Shown here piece after piece: positions 1 to 5,149 of a stretch of DNA of 24,878 nt. Positions within the stretch are counted from its first letter, which is position 1; every line of letters starts with the position of its first letter. The stretch is from a virus: IMG/VR virus record IMGVR_UViG_3300044530_000432, positions 1-24,878 of that record; one strand, 5' to 3'. A program made the translations under genes and the position numbers. The notes under the pieces are model-generated. The model saw nothing but the letters and a program-made list of their open reading frames with translations, searched no databases and had not been told where the DNA came from.

Positions 1-1
1 T

Positions 2-790
2 AATGCTTTACAATACGATGCGGCATTCTTCCAACGTGCATTTGGCAACGTAATTGAGATAGCCAAGTTTATGAAAGATTGCGGCTTAAAGATTATTTAC
101 GAGCTAGATGACAACTTGTGGGAGATTCCTTTATCATTTGACATAAAACGATTTTACGATAAGGATAAGCTATCTACAATGGTTTATATGCTAAAGATAA
201 GTGATTTGGTAATTGTAAGCACACAAGCATTAGCCGACTACATAGAAACAGCTTTTGATGTAAAATGCGAAGTAGTAAATAATGCGATTGATTTAAACAA
301 ATATCCTATCCAAACTTATAACGAAGATGGCGCATTAATTTGGAGAGGTTCAAGTACTCATCGCTCAGACCTTAGACAATACAGAGAAGTAATGGAAGGA
401 ATAGCCGAACCAATACAATTATGGGGATATGATGCCGTAAACCTAGAACCTAAGTTAAAGCTAAAAAAGTTTACATTTGTAAAGCCACTAGACCCAATTT
501 ACTATTTTGCTAATTTAAGAGCAGAAAAGCCTAGAGGAATTGTCACACCTTTAGCAGAGGATGTATTTAACGCTTGTAAGTCAAACATTGCCTACTTAGA
601 AGCAACTATGGCTGGTGGTGTATGCTATTCAAACCAATGGGGCGAGTTTAAGAACAAAGGATTGAATTTAAGCGAGGTTAACAACAAAAACCACAAAGAA
701 GCACACGAAGCGGCTACAATTGATGTAAAAGAAAATTATTCACTAAAGCAAGCAAACGATAAACGAATTGACTTGTTTAAATCATTATAA
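2..790 (+). CDS. Glycosyltransferase, GT-B fold (family 1/4-like), 5' partial
   Basis: The reading frame is open from base 2, so the gene begins left of the window; the ATG at 71 is probably internal because the residues before it (FFQRAFG, IEIAKFM) fit the family's usual N-terminal pattern. It should transfer a sugar from a nucleotide donor to a glycan or protein acceptor. Numbering from the ATG at 71, visible motifs are ELDDNLWEIP (11-20), VVNNAIDLNKYP (68-79), an RGS motif starting the second Rossmann half (92-94), and a C-terminal acceptor/donor-site segment containing KSNIAYLEATMAGG (170-183), which is typical of GT-B enzymes. It is followed after 2 bp by another GT-like gene and then a methyltransferase, which suggests a surface-glycan or virion-decoration module. 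The substrate is unknown. Family assignment is fairly secure; role in the phage is inference. Confidence 0.8.
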   Translation, partial: NALQYDAAFFQRAFGNVIEIAKFMKDCGLKIIYELDDNLWEIPLSFDIKRFYDKDKLSTMVYMLKISDLVIVSTQALADYIETAFDVKCEVVNNAIDLNKYPIQTYNEDGALIWRGSSTHRSDLRQYREVMEGIAEPIQLWGYDAVNLEPKLKLKKFTFVKPLDPIYYFANLRAEKPRGIVTPLAEDVFNACKSNIAYLEATMAGGVCYSNQWGEFKNKGLNLSEVNNKNHKEAHEAATIDVKENYSLKQANDKRIDLFKSL

Positions 791-792
791 AA

Positions 793-1332
793 ATGGAATT
801 AAAAATAGTAGTACCAACACATATTTGGGAATTTGAGGCAATACAAAGAGAATGGTTTGAATACGGAAATTTCCCTATTGAGGTTATTCACGAACAAGGC
901 GAAGCTCCTAGCGGAAGAAACGTAAGGCAAAAGTATACCGAAATCTATGCTGGTCAAGATGTTTATGTTCACTTTTTAGATATAGACAACCTTATTCCGA
1001 TGGAAGTTATTGCCGATTTATTTTATTTAGCCGAAGAACCTAAGATTTATATGTTTGACCAAATCTGGCATACAAACGGAATTAAGAGATTAAACGCAAA
1101 GGCAGAAAATTGTCTACCTGCTAGATGCGACATTGCTCAATTATTCGTGCATGGGTCATTTCTTAAAGACATGGTTTGGAGTGCCGATTACGAAAACGAT
1201 GGACAATTTATAGCCGAATTGCATAGACGCTATCCAAATGACTTTGTTTTTGTAAATGATGTGAATGTATGGTATAACGCATTAAGACCGCATAGTCAGC
1301 TTTATAATGGGCAAATAATAACAATAGCGTAA
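793..1332 (+). CDS. Small GT-A-like glycosyltransferase (putative)
   Basis: This 179-residue protein starts with a beta strand typical of GT-A enzymes (KIVVPTHIW, 4-12) and has a DID motif in VYVHFLDIDNLIP (about 57-69) that resembles the metal-binding DxD of family 2 glycosyltransferases. A later DVNVWYNALRPHSQ stretch could be the acceptor side. It is shorter than usual GT2 enzymes (around 230-300 residues), which makes the assignment provisional. It lies 2 bp after the GT-B gene, and its stop overlaps the start of the FkbM gene (TAATG), so the three are almost certainly co-translated. It could instead be a non-catalytic nucleotide-sugar-binding protein. Confidence 0.6.
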   Translation: MELKIVVPTHIWEFEAIQREWFEYGNFPIEVIHEQGEAPSGRNVRQKYTEIYAGQDVYVHFLDIDNLIPMEVIADLFYLAEEPKIYMFDQIWHTNGIKRLNAKAENCLPARCDIAQLFVHGSFLKDMVWSADYENDGQFIAELHRRYPNDFVFVNDVNVWYNALRPHSQLYNGQIITIA

Positions 1333-1940
1333 TGAATGTAAACTTTAATAAACTTGCAGAACAAGTAAAACCAATTGGAATAGTCCATGTAGGTGCTAAC
1401 ACTTGCCAAGAACTACCTCTATACTTATCGTACGGAATAGAAAACAGAATTTGGATTGAACCATTTGTTGAGCTAGAGTTTCCTAATGGGGAAACAATTA
1501 TAAACGTAGGTATAGGCGATAAAAACGAGGAAATAAGCGTAGTGTACCAAGCAAGCAACAATAATGAAAGCACGAGCCTATTAAAGCCAATTAAACATAT
1601 TGAAATGTATAATAACATAAACTTTAATCTGGCTAAAATTCCTACAAAAATTGTCACGCTTGAGGAGGTCATCAAAAACAACCTAGGGGGTGGTCAAAAC
1701 TTTAACTATCTAGTTTTAGATATTCAAGGCATGGAACTAAAAGCTTTAAAAGGATTAGGGCAATACGCAAACCACTTTGATGTGATTATTACTGAGGCTT
1801 ATATTGATGAATTGTACGAGGATTGCGGAAAGCTAAATGAGATTCAAGAACTTTTAACTGATTACCAAATGGTAGAGTTTATAGCAGAACCCTACAAAGG
1901 TTGGGGCGATGCTGCATTTATTAGAAAAGATTTAATTTAA
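1332..1940 (+). CDS. FkbM-family SAM-dependent methyltransferase
   Basis: The 202-residue product has the FkbM methyltransferase layout: SAM-binding glycine motif IVHVGANTCQE (17-27), an acidic residue after strand 2 in WIEP (41-44), VTLEEV (108-113), and the family signature LDIQGMELKALKG (129-141), then EAY and a C-terminal GWGDAAFIRK strand. FkbM enzymes O-methylate small molecules and sugars, so here it probably caps or modifies the glycan made by the two upstream transferases. The start ATG overlaps the upstream stop codon (TAATG at 1330-1334). It is the last gene before a 214-bp gap and before the GATC-rich block. Confidence 0.85.
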   Translation: MNVNFNKLAEQVKPIGIVHVGANTCQELPLYLSYGIENRIWIEPFVELEFPNGETIINVGIGDKNEEISVVYQASNNNESTSLLKPIKHIEMYNNINFNLAKIPTKIVTLEEVIKNNLGGGQNFNYLVLDIQGMELKALKGLGQYANHFDVIITEAYIDELYEDCGKLNEIQELLTDYQMVEFIAEPYKGWGDAAFIRKDLI

Positions 1941-2154
1941 TTTTTATTTTTGTCTGGAGGTTGGGAAAAAAAATAAAAAAATAAAAAAAAATATTTTGGC
2001 GGGGAATTTCCGAAAAATAGAGGGTCAATTTTTTTTTTCAAAAACCCCTACACCCCTCAAAACACACTTTTTTTATTTAGTGTCCTATAAATAGGTCACT
2101 TAGGTGTACAAAAAACTTGACAAAGATAGATAACTAACTAAAAACCAATATATT
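1941..2154. other. Intergenic region, A/T tracts and an interrupted palindrome
   Basis: No coding frame is supported here. The first 100 bp consist of long A and T runs around a short G-rich patch. At 2045-2057 lies a C-rich stretch ending in TACACCCCT; a near-identical TACACCCCCT occurs at 4561-4570 on the other side of the accessory block. At 2079-2100 an interrupted palindrome has arms AGTG/CACT and CCTAT/ATAGG around a central AA. An isolated TATTTTTG (1945-1952) matches the Bacteroidota -7 consensus but sits too far from the next start to be called a promoter. Confidence 0.5.
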
Positions 2155-2769
2155 ATGATTGCTTCACTTGTATACAATACACAGGAATTGATCCCTATAT
2201 TACAGGATCAGATACCAGACATATTTTTGATTGATGCTGGAAGCTCTGAACCTATTCAAGGCTGCCATATAAGATACGAAACCAATCTATTTTGGGTGGG
2301 GAATTGGGATCGTTTTTTAAGGTCTACCAACTCCCAATATGTTTGGATGTTAAACTCAGATATCACAGGCGCAACCGTTGAAATGTACAATGTATTATTA
2401 CACTATGCAATATCAACCGACGCTTTTATAATTACGCCCGCGTTTAACAGCCCTCACAAAGTTTTTAATTCCATAGGCAATACAATAAGATCATCCAATT
2501 GGGTAGATATGGCAGCCCCATTAATAAACGTAAAAATGTATAAACAGCTGGGCGGTTTTGATTTATCGTTTAAAGGCTACTTTGCGGACATAGATTTGTG
2601 CTATAGGGCAAACCAGGAAAAAATGAAAATGTACATAGACGATACATTATATGTTAATCATCTAGGAGGATACACAGTAATAAAGGAAGCAAAGCATGAA
2701 CAGGCAAACATGGCTGATAATGATCTACTAATAAAAAAACATGGTAAAAGCTGGTTTGAATTGATCTAA
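2155..2769 (+). CDS. GT2-family glycosyltransferase
   Basis: The 204-residue protein is a compact GT-A/GT2 transferase: an N-terminal strand with YNTQ (7-10), IDAGS (26-30) around the nucleotide site, MLNSDI (65-70) in the place of the DxD loop, and the rhamnosyltransferase-like acceptor region GGFDLSFKGYFADIDLCYR (133-151), followed by a conserved late histidine in VNHLGG. It should add a hexose or deoxyhexose to a surface polysaccharide or virion protein. Unlike the three sugar genes before it, it contains six GATC sites, so it likely has a different origin from its left neighbours. It is convergent with the minus-strand operon; a hairpin terminator lies between them. Confidence 0.85.
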   Translation: MIASLVYNTQELIPILQDQIPDIFLIDAGSSEPIQGCHIRYETNLFWVGNWDRFLRSTNSQYVWMLNSDITGATVEMYNVLLHYAISTDAFIITPAFNSPHKVFNSIGNTIRSSNWVDMAAPLINVKMYKQLGGFDLSFKGYFADIDLCYRANQEKMKMYIDDTLYVNHLGGYTVIKEAKHEQANMADNDLLIKKHGKSWFELI

Positions 2770-2783
2770 ACCAGTAAGGAAGC

Positions 2784-2819
2784 AAAAAAATCCCTGCAAA
2801 GTATTAAAACAATGCAGGG
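2784..2819 (-). terminator. Rho-independent terminator of the minus-strand operon
   Basis: On the minus strand, a 7-bp stem formed by 2813-2819 and 2792-2798 (CCCTGCA/TGCAGGG, 14-nt loop) is followed by a TGCAGGG-distal run of seven T (the A run 2784-2790 on the plus strand). It begins 15 bp past the stop of the last operon gene. This is a textbook intrinsic terminator for leftward transcription. It may also slow rightward transcription from the glycosyltransferase gene, but no T run follows in that direction. Confidence 0.8.
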
Positions 2820-2833
2820 CATAAAGGTATTAA

Positions 2834-3007
2834 TTATAAAATTTCCCACAAAATATTAATTCCGTCATGTTCTACTATTTTTTGACCTTTTAAATAATTG
2901 ACTAATTTTTTAGCAGTTTCTAAATCAAACCACGAATTTAAACCTGTGCCTGCATTTAAGTAGGTATTATTTGCGTTTAATATCCTATATTTTATATTAT
3001 TTTTCAT
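2834..3007 (-). CDS. Small conserved-looking phage protein, 57 aa
   Basis: A 57-residue protein whose central GTGLNSWFDLETAKKLVNYLKGQKIVEHDG section reads like a compact alpha/beta fold (strand, helix, strand); function unknown. I place the start at 3007 (ATGAAAAAT), not at the longer possible start at 3085, because the longer form would overlap the 37-residue gene just upstream, and the 8-bp spacing from that gene's stop fits the operon. It is the last gene before the terminator. Confidence 0.65.
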   Translation of the reverse strand: MKNNIKYRILNANNTYLNAGTGLNSWFDLETAKKLVNYLKGQKIVEHDGINILWEIL

Positions 3008-3015
3008 ATAATTAG

Positions 3016-3129
3016 TTATTTGGTAAATGTTAAAAAGAATAAAATTGATAAGCCTAAAATTAAGAATCCCCAGTTGACAGCGCAAAGCATAGCAAATAAG
3101 CTGATCAATATAACGTATTTTGTTTTCAT
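3016..3129 (-). CDS. 37-aa membrane microprotein
   Basis: This short frame starts ATGAAAACAAAA at 3129 on the minus strand and ends TAA at 3018-3016, giving 37 residues. After a basic start (MKTK) the protein is almost wholly hydrophobic, with a central N-W-G that could mark a turn between two short membrane segments or a kink in one long helix. It fits exactly between its neighbours: 2 bp after the stop of the 65-residue gene and 8 bp before the 57-residue gene. That packing is the main reason to believe it is real. It is too short for standard gene finders. Function unknown; a membrane-active or envelope-targeted role is inference. Confidence 0.6.
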   Translation of the reverse strand: MKTKYVILISLFAMLCAVNWGFLILGLSILFFLTFTK

Positions 3130-3131
3130 GT

Positions 3132-3329
3132 CTATAAAATTATAAATGTGCAAAAGTCTTGAATGTCTGACGGGTGAATATTCCCATATTTGGCTGATGA
3201 ATAAAAACCTTGTTTTCTATATTTGTTTTTGAATGATTCCAAAGCTTTTAAAGCTTGTTTTTTGCTTTTATAGTTTGCTGTGGTTTCTATAGTGATTCCA
3301 TCAGGTGAAAATATTTGATACTTTGACAT
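3132..3329 (-). CDS. Small hypothetical protein, 65 aa
   Basis: A basic 65-residue protein beginning MSKYQIFSPDGITIE, followed by a lysine-rich helix (SKKQALKALESFKNKYRKQGFYSS) and a C-terminal strand. The beta-alpha-beta pattern suggests a small single-domain protein, but I do not recognise a function. It starts 2 bp after the stop of the Gp88-like gene and ends 2 bp before the microprotein start, so it belongs to the same transcript. Confidence 0.7.
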   Translation of the reverse strand: MSKYQIFSPDGITIETTANYKSKKQALKALESFKNKYRKQGFYSSAKYGNIHPSDIQDFCTFIIL

Positions 3330-3331
3330 AT

Positions 3332-4075
3332 TTACAAGCTTTTAATATTGATCACAAAATTAGATGTCTCTTTTTTAGCTTTGCCTTTAGCAGATAAGCC
3401 CACTATGACATTGGCAGGATCTAAATATCTTAAGTCAGATTCATCCCCATTTATAACTGTATAGTTTAAATAAGTAGCTGGTAACTGACTAAATACTGCT
3501 GCAACATTCCCCCCCAGCTCTAAAAACTTTTTACATTCATGCTCATTTATTTCTGATCTGCTAAATGTCAGGCTGTAGTCAGTATCTAAATACTTTACAG
3601 CTCTTTTATAATTTTTTGTATAGTCATAAAATTTAAGGTTTGCAAAATCTGTTAATATATCCTTATTAAGTTTAATGTTAATCAATTCGATAAAGTCTAA
3701 ATCTGATGTGCCGTTTAAACGTATTGCAATTGCTTTATTTTCAAGCATTGCCTCGGCATTAATTAAGTAAAGCTCCTTATATAATTGAGTTAAAAATCCG
3801 ATGGGATCACTAAAAAACAAATCTGTTTTGCGTTGCCTTGCTGCCTGTACATTGCTAAATTTACCCATCCCCGCAGTATTAAGACAAGCAGCTGCACAGC
3901 CTGCCGAGGCATTTCCGCATACATTTTTACCAAATGAATTCTGTTTATAAGGTGACAAATAAAGTATATAAGATTCTACTATATGCTGATTTTTAGCTGT
4001 TTTGCTGTTAGTAGATCCGTGAGATAGTAATTTGTTTTTAAAGTTTGATCTGGTTTGTAGTGCTGTGTTTTTCAT
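3332..4075 (-). CDS. Gp88-family phage protein (possible metal/iron-sulfur cluster protein)
   Basis: The 247-residue product matches what I recall of the Gp88 phage family: LSPYKQNSFGKNVC (40-53), the cysteine cluster C53-X6-C60-X3-C64 in the NVCGNASAGCAAAC segment followed by LNTAGMGKF, VQAARQRKTDLFF (76-88), RLNGTSDLDF (119-128), YDYTKNYKRAVKY (150-162), LTFSRSE (169-175) and a C-terminal IVGLSAKGKAKK (224-235). The three cysteines in front of a barrel-like fold are reminiscent of radical-SAM-type cluster binding, but the spacing is not the classical CxxxCxxC, and the biochemical role is unknown. It is the first gene of a minus-strand operon with its own promoter, running against the late genes. 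It contains six GATC sites, unlike the phage backbone. Confidence 0.75.
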   Translation of the reverse strand: MKNTALQTRSNFKNKLLSHGSTNSKTAKNQHIVESYILYLSPYKQNSFGKNVCGNASAGCAAACLNTAGMGKFSNVQAARQRKTDLFFSDPIGFLTQLYKELYLINAEAMLENKAIAIRLNGTSDLDFIELINIKLNKDILTDFANLKFYDYTKNYKRAVKYLDTDYSLTFSRSEINEHECKKFLELGGNVAAVFSQLPATYLNYTVINGDESDLRYLDPANVIVGLSAKGKAKKETSNFVINIKSL

Positions 4076-4111
4076 AATAATAGTTATTTTTGTTTATTGT
4101 TAATTATGGCA

Positions 4112-4143
4112 CAAATATATATAAATAGTTATTTAACTATCAA
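4112..4143 (-). promoter_or_regulatory. Candidate promoter of the minus-strand operon
   Basis: Reading the minus strand, TTG (4143-4141) is followed after 21 bp by TATATTTG (4119-4112), an exact match to the Bacteroidota -7 element TAnnTTTG. It lies 36 bp before the start codon of the Gp88-like gene, in the divergent gap with the HNH gene. On the plus strand the region contains ATATATAAATAGTTATT (4117-4133), which recurs exactly at 23857-23873 in another promoter region. Confidence 0.55.
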
Positions 4144-4187
4144 GAAGTATTTTGTATCTTACTACTAATCAATACAATAAAATTAAT

Positions 4188-4499
4188 ATGCCAATCAAAC
4201 CAGTAAGTAATAAAGTAAATAAAACAGGATCACAGTATAGTAATGGAACAGCAGGTAATTTTTATTCGTGTGCTGCCTGGTTAAAATTACGGAATTATAA
4301 AAGGTTATTGAATCCCATTTGCGAGAGCTGCGAAAAGTTGGATCTCATAATTCCATACCATACAATTGACCACATCAAACCAATAAGCGAGGGCGGAGCT
4401 GCTTTGGATCTCGCAAACCTGCAAACCTTATGTAAACAATGCCATGCTATTAAAACAGGCAAAGAAACTAGTAAACGCAACCACATAAAAAACAGATAG
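4188..4499 (+). CDS. HNH endonuclease
   Basis: The protein has the HNH/beta-beta-alpha-metal nuclease signature: two CxxC zinc pairs (C45/C48 and C82/C85), the catalytic DH (61-62) in YHTIDHIKPISEGG, N78 in LANLQTLC, and H86 after the second CxxC. In HK97-like phages such small HNH proteins lie next to the terminase genes and assist DNA cutting at packaging. A TTG start at 4152 is possible, but I chose the ATG at 4188 (MPIKPVSNK), which gives 103 residues and an A-rich leader. It lies 177 bp before terS with a palindrome and a hairpin in between. It carries three GATC sites and so belongs compositionally to the accessory block rather than to the backbone it serves. Confidence 0.85.
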   Translation: MPIKPVSNKVNKTGSQYSNGTAGNFYSCAAWLKLRNYKRLLNPICESCEKLDLIIPYHTIDHIKPISEGGAALDLANLQTLCKQCHAIKTGKETSKRNHIKNR

Positions 4500-4512
4500 T
4501 TAAGTATAAAAG

Positions 4513-4530
4513 TGTCTAGTATACTGGACA
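4513..4530. repeat. 18-bp near-perfect palindrome before terS
   Basis: TGTCTAGTATACTGGACA reads the same on both strands except for one symmetric pair (T4517 opposite G4526). The core AGTATACT is perfect. Such dyads are bound by dimeric proteins or cut symmetrically. Its position between the HNH and terminase genes makes a packaging or regulatory site plausible. Confidence 0.6.
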
Positions 4531-4540
4531 AAAGCCCATA

Positions 4541-4570
4541 GGGGGGTGTCTACTTTATTGTACACCCCCT
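4541..4570. repeat. GC-rich stem-loop between HNH and terS genes
   Basis: GGGGGTGT (4542-4549) pairs perfectly with ACACCCCC (4562-4569) across a 12-nt loop, with one further G-T pair outside. No T run follows on either strand, so it is not a standard intrinsic terminator. In an AT-rich sequence such a G/C block beside the terminase genes could be a terminator, a packaging-site element or a boundary scar of the accessory block. Confidence 0.6.
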
Positions 4571-4606
4571 GCTAACCACTGGATTAATTAAATGTACATA
4601 TTGGCA

Positions 4607-4638
4607 TTTGACAGATTTTGAGTTAGTTACGATATTTG
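4607..4638 (+). promoter_or_regulatory. Candidate late-operon promoter
   Basis: TTTG (4607-4610) is followed after 20 bp by GATATTTG (4631-4638), a one-mismatch copy of TAnnTTTG. It lies 38 bp before the terS start and would drive the packaging and head genes. AT-rich DNA yields such matches by chance, hence the moderate confidence. Confidence 0.35.
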
Positions 4639-4676
4639 ATTTAAACTAAAACTTTATATATTACGCACGCACACAC

Positions 4677-5147
4677 ATGAACACAACAAAACCAACAGAA
4701 TTAAAGAAGATGCAAGGCACTTATCGGAAAGACCGAGATAAAAGTGCAGATTTGAAGCCATCAATGGAAATTGGCTTAGAAGCTCCAGATGATTTGAACG
4801 AATGGGGGCAAAAGTTATGGACTGAGATTTTTACCGAGTACGGCAAAGTAGGATTAATTACTAGAGTTGACTTAGGGTCATTTCATTCTTTGTGTAGTTG
4901 GTATGGAATTTTTAGAGAAGCCGAAGATATTGTAAGAGGAAAAGGACTAGAAGTAGAAGAAGAGGTTTATAGCAAAGATGGTCAAGTAGTCGGAACCAAG
5001 ACAATTACCAATCCAATGATAATGGTTATGGATAAAGCACAAAAGAATTATCTTGCAATGGCTAAAGAGTTTGGAGTAACACCAAGTAGTAGAGCTGCAT
5101 TAAGTTTTGAGGCTAAAAAAGAGTCGGACCCATTTAGCGATTTTTAA
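4677..5147 (+). CDS. terS: Terminase small subunit (P27 family)
   Basis: The 156-residue protein fits the P27-type small terminase: N-terminal LKKMQGTYRKDRD (9-21), a helical middle with LWTEIFTEYGKVGLITRVDLGSFHSLC, an NPMIMVMDKAQKNYLAMAKEFGV helix and the FGVTPSSR motif (132-139) near the end. Small terminase rings recognise the packaging site and hand DNA to the large subunit. It is followed by terL after 2 bp. Length is normal for the family. Confidence 0.85.
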   Translation: MNTTKPTELKKMQGTYRKDRDKSADLKPSMEIGLEAPDDLNEWGQKLWTEIFTEYGKVGLITRVDLGSFHSLCSWYGIFREAEDIVRGKGLEVEEEVYSKDGQVVGTKTITNPMIMVMDKAQKNYLAMAKEFGVTPSSRAALSFEAKKESDPFSDF

Positions 5148-5149
5148 TT

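Noticed and set aside
1208-1681. 157-residue minus-strand frame
   Set aside because: Opposite the GT-like and FkbM genes; a hydrophobic, low-complexity translation without family features.
1945-1952. TATTTTTG as a promoter for the GT2 gene
   Set aside because: It is about 200 bp from the start, lies in a T-rich tract and has no convincing -33 partner.
2834-3085. Longer 83-residue version of the last minus-strand gene
   Set aside because: Its extra N-terminus overlaps the 37-residue gene in another frame and reads like translated membrane-gene DNA; the start at 3007 fits the operon.
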